Positions 35,590 through 48,397 of a stretch of 64,000 nucleotides of DNA are shown here, in pieces. Positions within the stretch are counted from its first letter, which is position 1; each line of letters starts with the position of its first letter. Below the pieces are notes generated by a model, which saw only the letters and a program-made list of their open reading frames with translations, ran no database searches and was not told where the DNA came from. The translations under genes and the position numbers were made by a program. Source of the stretch: Apodemus sylvaticus (Eukaryota; Chordata; Mammalia; Rodentia; Muridae); contig NC_067495.1 in the NCBI RefSeq assembly GCF_947179515.1, positions 59,237,754 through 59,301,753 on the forward strand, in the 5' to 3' direction.

Positions 35590-36190
35590 TAGAAAATATT
35601 CTAGAAAGATAATATTTATAATTTCAACCAAGCCTAAAATAAAAAGTCTAGACATAAACCTGATAAAGTATGTAGTGCTAATATGGAACAAAAACCTACA
35701 AAAATTATTTAAGGGTATTTTAATATTTGAATAAGTTTAGAGATATGTATTGACATGGACAGGCCAACTAAGTATTAACATAATGGCTATGCTCTCCAAA
35801 TTGCTCTATAAATGCTAAAAGATCTCAATAAATCTAATTTGTTTTATTTACATAAAAATTAATGAGATCATTTTAACTTATTTGGAAGAGAAAATGCATA
35901 AATATTGCCAAGAAATTTTGGAAATAAAAGTAGAAAAGAAAGCTATGTCCTAACAGATATCAAAATTTGTTATAAAGCTACAATAACTAAGATTTTATAA
36001 TTGGTACTAAATATTTTAATTAATGAAATAAATTGAGAAGATACCAGGAACAGACACTAGAAATGCAGATCTAAATAGATATGAATACAGATATTGATAT
36101 GAATTGATGTATAGTAGAGGTGATATTTCACCTTAATATGGAAAGAATAGTTGGAGTTAAGACATAAGTTGGGAATATTTGCTTGTCCTT
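35590..36190 (+). mobile_element. Ancient mammalian-wide L1 (L1M-type) ORF2 remnant
   Basis: Sense-strand debris: AAAGTCTAGACATAAACCTGA, CATGGACAGGCCAACTAAG, AATGGCTATGCTCTCCAAATTGC and AAGCTACAATAACTAAGA follow ORF2 after the RT domain. Very diverged. Confidence 0.65.
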
Positions 36191-36206
36191 TAAAAAAATA
36201 TTCTTG

Positions 36207-36345
36207 CCAGGTGGTGGCGGCACACATCTCTAATTACAGCACTTAGGAGGCTGGCAGGTCTCTGTGAGTTTGAGGCCAACCTGATCAACAAAGCAAGTTC
36301 CAGGACATCCAGGGCTACACAGAGAAATAGTGTCTTGAAAAAATC
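36207..36345 (+). repeat. B1 SINE
   Basis: GCCAGGTGGTGGCGGCACAC ... GAGTTTGAGGCCAACCTG ... AGTTCCAGGACATCCAGGGC ... ACAGAGAAATAGTGTC, an almost complete 7SL-derived B1, followed by an AT repeat at 36348-36361. Confidence 0.88.
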
Positions 36346-36399
36346 AGCATATATATATATATGGATATATTAATTAATATAGCAATATAATCTATATAT

Positions 36400-37440
36400 T
36401 CATTCTTATCTGATACTGTTTGCAAAAGTAATTCCACATTAACTAAATACCCTAATGTAAAACTATAGATGTTTTCTAGGCAAATGTTTATAAATTTGAA
36501 TTACTGAGGTTCTTAGACACGTAACAAAATGTAGAAACTATAAAAGTATTTGTGAACTTAACAACCTTAAAATGGGAAGCCTTTTCAGCAAAAAAGCCCA
36601 ACAACATAAGCATTGTAAAACAACTGACAGGATAAGAGAAAACATTTCCCAAAAATTAGTGTCTGGACTAACAAATAACCCAAAAAGACTAAAAGTCAAA
36701 CAACATGGCTGCAAAGTATACAAGAGAGATGAGGGAGTCACAGAATGAATTCAAATGACAGCAACACATGAACTGATATTCAAATGTCACTTATAATTTA
36801 GTAATTCTAATTGAATAAAAGAACATTTTGCCCATCAAAGTGGCAGAAATTTTAAGTAATGAAAATATTAATACTGATGAACATGTATGGAACATTTTTT
36901 GTCAATTTATCTTTTATTTACTGTATTTTCCTTTCTGACACATAATACAAGTGGAATTGAAAATTAAAAAATATGAATATTTAATACATGTAAAAGAAGA
37001 GAGGTGCTGAAAAATCTGATAATACTTTTGCCACGCTAATTTAGAGCCCATGAGTGGAAGTCTACTGACGAAATCACCTCCAGTACTCCCTGAATGCTCA
37101 GTCTTGGGCTCCGAATATTCTGGAGGAAGTATGACTACAGTCTTCATGATGTACACATTACAGCCCAGTTTGCCAATCAACTAAATCCCCTGATGCAAGT
37201 TCTCTTAAAGGGAGAGCTGAATGACACATCTCCCTACATATACTGTGTCTAAACACATTTATGTCTGTAAATGTATGGGGAAAGTTTAGAAGGATAGCAA
37301 TATTTAACACCTACTGATAAACAAACGTACATTTATAAAGTAAAATAATACCTATAAATAAAAGGAAGCACACAAAGATACACGCAACTTGAACATATCA
37401 CACAAGAATTATGCTGAGTGTAACAAGCATGAAATTATTG
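36400..37440 (+). mobile_element. Ancient L1M remnant, continuation
   Basis: Patchy similarity to the ORF2 C-terminal third (for example CCCATCAAAGTGGCAGAAATT near 36830 and ATTATGCTGAGTGTAACAAGC near 37407). The B1 at 36207 probably interrupts it. Low resolution. Confidence 0.45.
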
Positions 37441-37769
37441 TATCCTTTCCCATTACATTTGTTTAAAAGCTCTATAGACAACAAAAATATAATTCCAAAA
37501 AAAATATCAATGATTTATACTGTTTAGGGTGAGATAATGAGAGGGATGATTGGTGGGAAATAGAAAATCACAGACGTAGTGTATGTTGAACGTTAATTTT
37601 TTTGTAAACATATTCAGTCATTCTAGAACCACAGAAGCACTTACTGGAAAGACTTTCTCATCTGAGTGGCATCAAAAGTAATTGTGCCAAGTGTTAAGTT
37701 CCTTTGATCTACATGTTTATACTTTCACCACTAGCACATTGCCTTTGTTTTTCTAATTTTATTATGTCT

Positions 37770-38480
37770 TGAAAAACTAGGAAATGTTTTGCATTGATTA
37801 AAACCCTGTTGATTGCTTCCTTTGTTGAACACAACCTTTTTCAATTTCATACATCCCATTTGCCAATTTTTCTCACATTTACTGACCTATTAGAGCTGTA
37901 TTCCAAGTCGCTGGCCTGTGCCTCATTGTGAAGTATTTCTCTATGATTTCCTTGAGTAGTTTCAAAGGTCTGACACAAAGGTCCTCAAGAGGTAGGGGTG
38001 AAGGGTCATCATCTGCATGTGAATATCCAGTTTTATTCATCAGTATTTGCTGAGGAAGATTTTTGTCCTATAATGTATGTTTTTGGAACTTTTTTGATAA
38101 TAAGATAGCTACAGAAGACTGTGCTAATTTCTTTGCTCTTCATTATATTCTATTGTTAACTACTTGCTTGTTCAGTGACCACTATTACTTCCCTTTCTGC
38201 AAATTAACATTGTAGCTTTCACCTACAAATAAGAACATGCATGTTTTGTATTTAGTGTCTATCTTATTTTGCCTAAGTTCCAATTTCTCCCAATTTGTAA
38301 AAGAAATGGCAATATTTTTTTTAGAATCACATAATACTCCTATTTATGTGTGTATACCTTTATCATCTTTGTTTTGTTTATCTGTCAGTTAATGGCTCAG
38401 TCAATTTCATATCTTAGCTGTTGTATATAGGACTAATAAAAAGACTGTCCTCTTTGGGCGGCATTCTCCTTCAGTGCCTA
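37770..38480 (-). mobile_element. Ancient L1M remnants, antisense
   Basis: 37790-38180 reads as reversed ORF2 internal sequence (TGATTGCTTCCTTTGTTGAACA, CCCATTTGCCAATTTTT, GCATGTGAATATCCAGTTTT). 38200-38475 reads as the reversed ORF2 C-terminus (AATTTCTCCCAATTTGTAAAAG, ATCACATAATACTCCTATTT). The order of the two is not collinear, so these may be two insertions or one rearranged copy. Confidence 0.55.
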
Positions 38481-38892
38481 ATAGATCCTTTGTCCCTGAG
38501 CAACTTCTTTTAGTCCATGTAGCCAAAAACACAGAAGAATTTCAGCTATATCACAATGCTATGCCACAAGTGTGGTTTCCCCAGGAATAAGATAATAAAA
38601 GTGGAATAGTTACTCCATATTGGTCACTTTCTCAAAGTGTGAATTCCTCCATATTGGTCACTTTCTCAAAATTTTAGGGCGAATTCCTGCCCTAAATGTG
38701 AGTTGTTTTTCTTTGCTACTCAGCAACCTTGGACCACTGTTTCATTGTATTATCACCAGAGTTCACTGCTGCTATTTCAGTAACTGAATCCTTAAAACCT
38801 TATTTCTCTGTTTAAGAGGCAGTATTAGAAATATATACATCCAAATTCATGTAGTTATTATGTGATACACTATGACTTCAAAAGTAATTCTT

Positions 38893-39010
38893 TAGCCAGG
38901 TGTAGTAGTCACCTGTCATAACAACACTTAGGGGGCTGAGGAAGTGATACTGTCATGAATTCAAGGCCAGCCTGAATGACACAGCAATTCCATATCTCAA
39001 AAAGCAATAA
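38893..39010 (+). repeat. Old B1-derived SINE
   Basis: GCCAGGTGTAGTAGTCACCTG ... GGGGGCTGAGGAAG ... AATTCAAGGCCAGCCTGAATGACAC ... CATATCTCAAAAAGC. More diverged than the B1 at 36207. Confidence 0.75.
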
Positions 39011-39845
39011 CAAAACTGTCCTTTACATAACTATTCAATTACTTGAAAGTTAATTCTTGCAAACTTTATATGAACCATTGTTACTAAAGTTTCATCTGCA
39101 ATTACCATGATATTTCCATCTTGAGAACAATTCTCGGTCGATTCTGTGGCAATGCCCAATGCCTAGACCATTAAAATAGCAAGGCCATAGAGCAGTATGT
39201 CCTCCCTTAAGTCAGTTACCTTTGAATCACCATTTCCTCCTGAGAGCTTTCCTGCCAGCTTTATAGAGTCATAAACACCGTGGCACTGGCTTCCCTGGAC
39301 GCAAATTGCCTTAAGAAATTGATTTATACTCACTGAACCACTAGAGACAAGGTTAGAAACCAGAGTCAATTTATTAATTTTCAATGAGCAACATCCCTCC
39401 TGAGCCAGCTGAGAAATCATGTTGGCTTACCATGATCAAAAGATTCAGAGCAAAGGCAGGCAGGACAAACTGGATGTTCAGAAATAAAATAAGTTTGGAA
39501 TCCCAACAGCTGGTAGGGTCTGTATTCCACCCAGTCACCTCTTGCTGAAGTTACAGATGTCTGCTGCCTGCTTCATCATGAAACCAGGGAAGACATTTTA
39601 GACTCAGCAGCAAATTGGAATCTGGAGTTAGAAATTCTCCCCAGTTTAATTATCAAAGTTTTTAATATAGTTACTACTGAATTTGAGACTGTTCTTACTT
39701 GTTCCTGTTCTATCCAATTAGATTGCAGGGACTTTTAAAAAGTTGGTTTCTTTCTGACATCTTCCAACATGCCTATCATCTCGCACCCACTACTCATTAT
39801 ACCCTCTTAGTCCTGCCTCACTGCAAGTCTTTATTATGTTTTTAA
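39011..39845. other. Intergenic stretch; one exon-like segment
   Basis: Mostly unassigned. On the minus strand, 39220-39340 is an open segment bounded by a good acceptor and donor (see findings). No homology is recognised. Confidence 0.3.
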
Positions 39846-39849
39846 GCCA

Positions 39850-39920
39850 GCTGGGATGGATCCCAAAGTTTTACACATAGCAAGCAAGCACTCTGCTACA
39901 GAGCTATGTTCCCAATCTGT
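39850..39920 (-). repeat. ID/B4-head-like tRNA-derived SINE fragment
   Basis: GATGGATCCCAAAGTTTTACACATAGCAAGCAAGCACTCTGCTACAGAGCTATG is a diverged reverse copy of an ID-type tRNA body (B box then A box). Confidence 0.55.
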
Positions 39921-40077
39921 TCCAGAGCTATTTCCTCCTATTGTTTACTTCATTCTAGTCAGAGTCTTGACCTGACCTATCTGTAACCCAGCCTCTCCTC
40001 TAACTTTTAGCAACTGTCCCCTCCACAAACTATGCCATGGTCTGTTACATCACTTTGCTCCATTGTCAATGCTATCT

Positions 40078-40133
40078 TCATCATCATCATCATCACCATT
40101 ACCACCACCACCACCACCACCATTATCACCTTT
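40078..40133 (+). repeat. (CAT)n/(CCA)n compound microsatellite
   Basis: Six CAT units, a short break, then about seven CCA units. Confidence 0.95.
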
Positions 40134-40164
40134 ATAAATTAAGGCCATTTTTGAATCATCAACA

Positions 40165-41440
40165 TTTTCCCTTTGATTGAAAATAGATTATATTCTCATA
40201 CAATACATTTTGATTACAGTTTCCCCTCCCTCTACACCTTCCATGTTCTTCCTACCTAGCTTCTTATCCAGATCCACTCAGTTTCTGTCTCCCACTAGAA
40301 AAGAACAGACTTCCAAGAGATAACAACTCAACATGACAAAATAAGATAATACGATGAAGCAAAAACAATCATATCTAAGTTGGACACAGCAGCCCAATAA
40401 AAGGAAGAGAGCTCTGAGAGAAGGCACAAGAATCAGAAAGGCATTTGTTCACACAATCAGGTGTTTCATAAACATACTAAAGTGAAATCTATAATATAAA
40501 CACAGAGGACCTGGTGCAGGCCCATGCAGGCTCTGTGTATGCTGCTTCTGTCTCTGAGTTTGTATAAGCTTTGCGCAGTTGATTTAGAGAGCCTTGTTTT
40601 CCTCTCTGGTTCTTACACTCTTTCTGTCTCCCCTTCTATGAGGCTCCCGAAGATTCAAGGAGAGGGATTTGGTGGAGATATCCAATTTAGATCTGTGTAT
40701 ATTCCAAGACCTTTCTTTACATATCTCTGTATGTGTATGTAATGTCTGGCTGTGAGTCTCTGTATTCTCATCTGCTGAAGGAGGAAGTTTCTGTAATGAT
40801 AACTGAATAAGGCACTGATCTATGACTATAGCATAATATCATTAGGAGTCAGTTTATTACTACTGTTTTTTGTTTTAATAGCAATAGTGTTCAGTTTTAC
40901 ACTAGGTCACTTGGATATTTAGTCTCTGGTTGTTTTTTACCCAAGCAGTGTTGAGTATGAGTTGCATCTCATGGAGGGGGGGGGGGCTAAGTCAAATCAG
41001 ATATTGGTTGGTAACTCTAGTGAGCTTTATACCACTATTGTCCTAGCACATTTTTCAGGCAAGACAGCATTGTAGATTATAGAGCTTGTGGCTGGATTGG
41101 TGTTTATATTTTTTTGATAGCCTATAAATTATCTTTCCATACCAAAGACACTAGAACATAGGGGTGAAAGTTCTATGTAGGCACCAACTTGACTGCTCCA
41201 TGTCCGATGAGTCCTGTGGGTGTTGTCTCCAGCAATGGGAACTTGCTGTGTGTTTGTGGAGAGCAACCTATTGTCTTGGCAACAATCTGTGTTGTTTGGG
41301 TATTTCTATGGGACTCCTTTAGCCAACAACTCAGTTATAACACAACTCAATATATAACAAGTCAATATAACACAATCCCAGTACTGAAAGCTTCATTTGA
41401 TGATAAGAGATGGTCAGTTAGGAATAACCTTGAGTGCGAT
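40165..41440 (-). mobile_element. Old rodent L1 3'UTR, antisense
   Basis: From ATTATATTCTCATACAATACATTTTG (reversed L1 3' terminus) through TTTCCCCTCCCTC to about AGATGGTCAGTTAGG, matching my memory of a long, very common rodent L1 3'UTR on its minus strand. A G10 run lies at 40976-40986. The plus-strand frames here (40524-40742, 41189-41461) are chance. Confidence 0.55.
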
Positions 41441-41815
41441 AACCCAGATCCAGAAAGATAAATATGGAATGTATTTACTTGTATGTAATATTAGCCATTA
41501 AATAAATAACTACCCTACAATTTGTTGACCCAGAGAGGTTAAGTATAGAAGGAACTTGGGTCAGGGAGATACATGGATTTCCTTGGGAGGGGGAAATAGA
41601 ATAGATTTTATAAGTGGACTGGGTTTTTGGAGAATTGAACAGGCTCAGGTAGGGAGCAAGAGTGAAGATGGGTTGACGGAGGTTTTGTATGAAAAGACAA
41701 CTAGAATTGAGGGGCAAACTTCCTAAGATATATGAAGGTGATCTTAGTGAAATCTTCAAATAATGGGGAAAATGGAGTGGCAATTAGCCATCCCTTGTCA
41801 TAGTTTCTAATGCAA
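41441..41815 (+). mobile_element. L1 ORF2 end and proximal 3'UTR, sense
   Basis: GCGATAACCCAGATCCAGAAAGATAAATATGG ... TTGTTGACCCAGAGAGGTTAAGTA ... TACATGGATTTCCTTGGGAGGGGGAAATAGAATAG follows the last ORF2 codons and proximal 3'UTR of an old rodent L1 in sense. It directly abuts the antisense distal 3'UTR. Confidence 0.6.
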
Positions 41816-42629
41816 ATTTTTAGGGGAATTAATTTAAAGTATATGATGTTTATGTGGCCCTAGACCTTTAAGTCACATCATTTTGAGGAGTCTGGACAAC
41901 TCACTACCAATGTAGCAATCCAGTCGGGAGAGTGACACGAGTTTGCATGATAATACAGGGATCCTTGGAACCTGGACAATGTTCTTGAGATTACACTGAA
42001 AATGAATGTGAAGCTTTGTAATCCCTTTCCACTTTATCTTCATGATATCTCAAATAAGTTTTTTTTTTGTTTCCCTTATTCCCAATATGAAGGTATTCTA
42101 TAATTTATGTTTCCTGGTTTGTCATATGATGCAGACTCATATGGTGTTTTGTTGCGGCATCATCTGTGGGAGGACACATGATAAGTATATAAATAGGACT
42201 CTACGGACAGTGAAGGTACTCTTGCATAGCTTCCTTTGCAATGCTTTGTTGGTCTCATGTCTTAGTTGCTCTTCACTTCACTGAGAGAAGCAGGCAGAGA
42301 AATTCTTTTGGCATCCCTGCTGGTTCTAGTCACTCGCAATGACTAGTGCAGATTTGGTAGAGATCTGACTGTTTCTTCTGAATCGTGTCACCACTGCTGA
42401 TTTATGTTTGGTATCCTGACACTGCTGAACTGTACTGCTGGAATCTCTCCAAGGAACTACTTCTAAACAGGTCTACATTCCCTTGTCCTATTTACCATAT
42501 TTCTCTCCTACCTTTGGATGGTGGGCTAGACGTGGGAGGGGGGATCAAAGCACTTGAGAACCCTTATTAAAAGTGGGTTTTGAAAAATGTCTAAACCTAT
42601 AGGTTAGTAATGAAGGATGAATGGATCTA
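41816..42629. other. Unassigned, possibly an old LTR
   Basis: Segment 42270-42560 (TCGTGTCACCACTGCTGATTTATG ... CCAAGGAACTACTTCTAAACAGG) has the feel of a dispersed repeat, but I cannot name it. Confidence 0.3.
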
Positions 42630-42715
42630 GGAAGACTTAAAGGAAGGGAGTAAATATGATCAAAAATACATTGTACAAAATTCTCAAAGAACTAATAAAA
42701 ATAAGAGAATATCTT
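42630..42715 (+). mobile_element. L1 3'-terminal fragment
   Basis: GGGAGTAAATATGATCAAAAATACATTGTACAAAATTCTCAAAGAACTAATAAAAAT is a typical old rodent L1 terminus. Confidence 0.55.
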
Positions 42716-42894
42716 TAATAGTGAGAAGCATCAGAATTGCAAAAAGAGTCAAAAATTGTAAAACAGAGACCTTGGCTTGGAGAAGACACTTATTATTATT
42801 TTTTAAGTAATGATGTTTTTATAGTCCATTTTGGTTTCTATGTGCTCATAATAACAAATATCTTTATTTAAACAACAAATTCACTCTTGCTATG

Positions 42895-43735
42895 GTTTGG
42901 ATATTGTTTAGTTGTGCCCTAAGTATCCACACTAAAAGTTTAGTTCCCAGGTATGTCTAAAAATTTAAGAGGTGGGACCTAGTGAGAAATTTGGAGTGGG
43001 ACATCATTCCCCATCAACCTCAAGGTGGTTCTCAGGATAGGTTCCTTAGAAAAGATGCAAGCCTAGAGACTCCTGTACTCTTAGAATTTGTTGCTAGAAT
43101 AGCTATTCCTATTTCCCAACTTCTTAATGACAAACCAAATTGCAATTTATCCACAGTATTCCAGGGATCAATAAGGGTCCTGGGGTTATTTACAGACAAT
43201 AAGTAAGGAAATGCTGATAAGACTGTCTGACCCAAAAGCAGACACACTAGAAAGTTTTCACCCAGCTTGGATTTTTTGCTTCTCTTCTGGCTGTTGCTTA
43301 TATAGCACCATTCCCCTAGTCTTTCCTGGCATATATATTTTAGCTGTTTGTGGAGCCACCAAGGCTGTGAAAAATTAGGCCAGAATTCATACATATGGCT
43401 ATGAGAAATAGATGGAAACTCAGGTGAAGATCCAAAGGCCTTATGATGTCAACAGTATATAAGAGGGCTTGCAATTAGGAACATTTAATCGAATGAAGAT
43501 AATGGCAGTTTGGCTCAGAAAGTAGTACATTACAACAGTTTTTCTGTCTGGATATATGACCACTGTATTCGACACAGGCATCTATCCAAATATGGTGACA
43601 TGCACTGACCTCACCAGGCACTAAATCAGTAAAGCTAAGCCATCTTGAACATTAAACCTCCCCAAACTGTGAGTTAAATAAATCTCATACTTGTTTAGCC
43701 AATGTGCCTCAGATATTTCATTAAGAGAACAAACA
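42895..43735 (+). repeat. MaLR-type LTR remnant (MLT1/MST-like), possibly interrupted
   Basis: The left end TGCTATGGTTTGGATATTG ... TTAAGAGGTGGGACCTAGTGAGAA and the right end CCAAACTGTGAGTTAAATAAATCTC are hallmark MaLR ends. The 840 base span is about twice a normal MaLR LTR, so other sequence (about 43000-43440) probably lies inside. Confidence 0.6.
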
Positions 43736-43800
43736 ACAACAACAACAACAACAACAACAGTAGTAGTAGTAGTAGTAGTAGTAGTAATGGTAGTAGTAAT
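43733..43800 (+). repeat. (ACA)n(GTA)n compound microsatellite
   Basis: About ten AAC/ACA units then about nine GTA units with AAT interruptions. Confidence 0.95.
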
Positions 43801-46240
43801 GGGATACTGAATTGTGTTCTATTTCAGTGAAATCTTCTAGGTTTGTGTTTTGTTTTCTTAGGAATAACTTCTAATTTGAGGTTTTGCTTATTTGCAAAAA
43901 ATGTACTATTTCTTGCTGATTTGTTTCTACTTTCTAATACCTGTCTGTCTAATGCTTCATTCCTCTGTTTGCATTGCTAAAATCTTGAATGTTATCTCTC
44001 TTTAAGAGCAAATGTCTATAGGAACTAGATGGACTCTGGCTCTGTAAGTCTGTTCTCCAGCTAGCCTTGAGGTTAGGATGTTCTGCAAGTTCCTTCTCAG
44101 ACCAATATCCTTTGGAAAACTTTGCCCCAGGTCACAATTTTGAAACCTTATAAGGAGGTTTTCAGCCTTGTTTTTGTGTCCTTGAGAACTTCTGGTATTT
44201 TTTTATTTTCAAACTTCTCAAAATCAGGAAGTTTTAACCACTCTCGGATCAGTAATTACTGGCATAGAACAGAGTTCTAGTATATACATATAATTTAAGC
44301 ACAATGTGGTGCAGGCCTTATGTGTTTGCCACTGTTTCTCATATACAGAACAACATATAATACATATTTAACATATATAATATATATGTATAGATTCTTG
44401 TGAATGTCTTTAAAATTGATATAATTTTAGGTAGAAAAAATTAGCACCATAGAGGCCACATAGGAGAAACACTAAAGTTGTACCATATTTCCTATCCATT
44501 CACATTGAGGCAGTGAGAAGCCAGTGATTGAAGGGGAGAGAGGAGGAGGAGATATGAGAAGTGAGGGGAGGAGAGAGAGGATTGGTAGACCACACTAGCA
44601 GAGAGAGAGGGAGATGTAGATATCAAGATGGCTTCAGACATATTTCTGGTGTTTTGGAGTGGTTAGAAATATTGGGATAAGACTTTATGTTTATAAATCA
44701 ACATTATATAATTGGGAGTTTTATATACATTAATATATTTGGTTAACTATTCAAGTTTAAGAGTCATGCTTCACCAGGTATTTGGATGCAGAGAGGAGCA
44801 CTGGATTCCTGCTGCTCCAGAGGCCTGGCAGGCAGTACTCTTTCTTAATTATTATCCACTCTACACTAATATATATAAATATTACATATATATAATATAT
44901 ATTTCACTAATATATATATATTTCTCTTTGAAAAGTGACTTTAAACAAAAATAAAACTAACTAACCCATACTCTGATTTTGTTAATGAATAATATTCCTA
45001 TTATTCTGATTTTGTTAATTATTCCTAATAATTCTCATCCTAATAAGAGCCTACTAATTGCTTTCCTAAAATACACTTGAGCTGAGATTTTCTTAATTAG
45101 CCCTTTTACAAGACATTGAAGATTCACTTTCAATTTTGTATATGTCTGTGTAAACTCTGCATGTGTGCATGTATATGTCCTTGTGTGTTTATAGAGCAGA
45201 ACTGTGTTAGGTTTCCTGAAGGTTAGGTTTCCTGAAACTGGAGTGACAGGGAACAACAGGCTATCCAGTATGGGTGCTAAGAACCCAACTCTGGTCCTTC
45301 CTCCAGATTGGGATGCTACACTATATATGTGTGTGTGTGTGTGTGTGTATCCTAGAAAATGCAGTTTAGATGAACAGTCAAAATTCTTGAAAGAATGAAA
45401 AGTTATTAAGCTTCACTTTTGTGGACAATAAAAAGTATCTTTTATGGAAGCTTTTATAATTGCAGTTATTAAAGAATCAAAGTCTTCAATTTTAAAATAA
45501 AATTTTCATGTGTTTCTGCTATTTTGTTAAAATAGTTATAACATTTTGGTTTGTTTAGGACCAAAGATCAATTTCTAATGATTCAAATTTCTTAAATTGC
45601 TCCACATTTAACTTCATGAATAAAATTTATTTTCAATATTCCTATAGCTTCTTCAAAATTAAAAAAATGTATATTTATAAAGCTGTATCTAACTAAATAA
45701 AATATGTTGGATTTTTATGGGCAAATATTATTTTAGTTTTCAAAGTTACCATTTTTCATTAAAATGTTAAATTTAACATGATAGATATTAAACTTATTTT
45801 AAAAGTTAAAGCCTTATATTATAAACTGACTACATATTTTGTGTCTATGAATGTCTAGATTCATTAAATACAGATTTAATGCATTTTTAATAAATAATGT
45901 ACCAAACAAAGAAATTTCAAATTTGGACTTTCCCTATAAAATCTCTAAGTTATGTGTTACTGAAATTGCTAGAGGTATCTTTTGCAAAATTGTTGTGTTA
46001 ACACATAGTGCTTTTAGTACAATCTTAAATCACTTTATTAGAGATTCTGTTGGATAGCCCTGAGCTAGTTTTATTTGTTCATTTTTAAAAATGGAACCAC
46101 TGGTCTGAATGCCCTCTTAAAATATAAACTAATCTCAGAAATTAAGTCATCTCGGATGACTAAAATAATAACTCTTATCATTGTCTTTCAACTACATATG
46201 TAGCACAGGATTACCTTATCATCAATGGAAGAGGAGGCAA
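43801..46240. other. Intergenic stretch with simple repeats only
   Basis: AT-rich runs near 44350-44395 and 44868-44930, a purine (GA) tract at 44530-44610, and an (GT)n run at 45328-45349. No gene recognised. Confidence 0.45.
45328..45349 (+). repeat. (GT)n microsatellite
   Basis: About ten GT units. Confidence 0.9.
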
Positions 46241-46244
46241 TCAG

Positions 46245-47149
46245 TGCCCTCCCCCCTTTTATTAGATATTTTCTTTATTTATATTTCAAATGTTATCCCT
46301 TTCCTAGTTTCCCATCCCCCTGCTCACTAACCCACCCACTAACGCTTCCACCTACACTGGGGCATGGAGCCTTCACAGGACCAAGGGCCTCTCCTCCCTT
46401 TGATGTCCAACAAGGCCATTCTCTGCTACATATATAGCTGGAGCCGTGGGTCCCTCCATGTGTACTCTTTTGTTGGTGGTTTAGTCCCTAGGAGTTCTGG
46501 GGGTACTGGTTGGTTCATATTGTTGTTCCTCCTGCAGGGCTGCAAACCCCTTCAGCTCCTTGGGTCCTTTCTCTAGCTCCTCCATTGGGGACCCTATGCT
46601 CAGTTCATTGGTTGACTGTGAGCCACTGGTATTTTTATCGCCCTTCTTAAAAAGGACCAAAGTATCCACACTTTGGTCTTCCTCCTTCTTGGGCATCATT
46701 TGATATATGAAATGTGTCTTGGGTATTCCACGATTCTGGGCTAATATCCACTTATCAGTGAGTACATACAACCTGTGTTCTTTTATGATTGGGTTACCTC
46801 ACTCAGGATGACATTTTCTAGTTCCATTTGCCTAAGAATTTGATAAATTCATTGTTTTTAATAGCTGATTGTAAATGTACCACATTTTCTGTATCCATTT
46901 CTCTGTTGAGGGACATCTGGGTTTTTTCCAGCTTCTGACTACTATAAATAAGGCTGCTATGAACATAGTGAAGCATGTGTCCTTATTACATGTTGGAGCA
47001 TCTTCTGGGTATATGCCCAGGAGTGGTATAGCTGGGTCAGGACACAGCTGGGTCATGTCCAGTTTTCTGAGGAACCACCAGACTGATTTCCAGAATGGTT
47101 TTTACCAGCTTGCAATCCCACCAGCAGTGGAGGAGTGCTCCTCTTTCTT
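46245..47149 (-). mobile_element. Older L1 (Lx-type) 3' end, antisense
   Basis: Reversed 3' terminus (TTTTATTAGATATTTTCTTTATTTATATTTCAAATG), a long 3'UTR similar to the one at 11816-12590, then the ORF2 C-terminus (antisense frame 46832-47056). It ends at about 47149 in the 'CTGGTGGGATTGCAAG' part of ORF2, where a young L1 poly-T begins. It may be the 3' part of the older element seen at 52173-56130. Confidence 0.8.
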
Positions 47150-48397
47150 TCTTTCGTTTTTAATATGTTTTTATTCAATATATTTTAAATTTACATTTCA
47201 AATAATTTCCCTTTTCAGCCCCCCCCCCTCCACAAAAGTCCCATAAGCCCCCTTCCCTACCCCTGTTCTCCCATCCACCCTTCCCACTTCCCTGTTCTGG
47301 TTTTGCTCTATACTGCTACACTTCCAGAACCAGGCCATTCTTCCGTTCTTTTTGTACCTCATTTGATGTGAGGATTATGTTTTGGGTATTCCAATTTTCT
47401 AGGGTAATATCCAATTATTAGCGAGTGCATACCATGATTAATCTTTTGAGACTGGGTTACCTCACTTAGTATGATGTTCTTCAGCTCCATCCATTTGTCT
47501 AAGAATTTCATGAATTCATTGTTTCTAACGGCTGAATAGTACTCCATTGTGTATATATACCACATTTTTTGCATTCATTCTTCCGTTGAGGGATACCTGG
47601 GTTCTTTCCAGGTTCTGGCTATTATAAATAGGGCTTCTATGAAAATAATGGAGCACGTATCTTTATTTCCTGCTGGGGAATCCTCTGGGTATATGCCCAG
47701 GAGTGGTATAGCAGGATCCTCCGGAAGTGACATGCCCAGTTTTCTGAGGAACCACCAGACTGATTTCCAGAGTGGTTGCATCAATTTGCAACCCCACCAG
47801 TAGTGGAGGAGTGTTTCTCTTTCTCCACATCCTCACCAATGCCTGCTGTCTCCTGAGTTTTTAATCTTAGCCATTCTGGCTGGTGTAAGGTGAAATCTCA
47901 GGGTTATTTCGATTTGCATTTCCCTAATGACTAATGAAGTTGAGCATTATTTAAGATGCTTCTCCGCCATCCGAAGTTCTTCAGGTGAAAATTCTTTGTT
48001 TAACTCTACCTCATTTTTTAATAGGGTTATTTGACTTTCTGGGGTCTAACTTCTTGAGTTCTTTGTATATGTGGGATATTAGCCCTCTATCTGATGTAGG
48101 GTTGGTGAAGATCTTTTCCCAATTTGTTGGTTGCTGATTTGTCCTTTTGATGGTGTCCTTTGCCAACTTTGTAATTTTATGATGTCCCATTTGTCTATTC
48201 TTGTTCTTAGAGCATACACTATTGGTACTCTATTCAGGAACTTTCCCCCTGTACTGATGTCCTCAAGTGTCTTCCCCCAGTTTCTTTTCTATGAGCTTCA
48301 GAATGTCTGGCTTTATGTGGAGGTCCTTGATCTACTTGGAGTTGAGCTTAGTACAAGGAGACAAGGATGGATCAATGTGTGGGTTCATTTCTGGATC
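47150..48397 (-). mobile_element. Young L1 3' part, antisense, with internal deletion
   Basis: Poly-T, 3'UTR (47150-47400), then ORF2 C-terminal codons (antisense frames 47359-47574 and 47575-47784) to about 48375. There it jumps from the equivalent of ~7212 to ~7088 of the near-full-length copy, losing about 125 bases, and stops at GATCC-equivalent 48397. Confidence 0.85.

Noticed and set aside
46481..46771. 96-codon antisense ORF in the Lx 3'UTR
   Set aside because: It lies entirely in L1 3'UTR sequence, which is purine-rich in sense and often leaves one frame open by chance.
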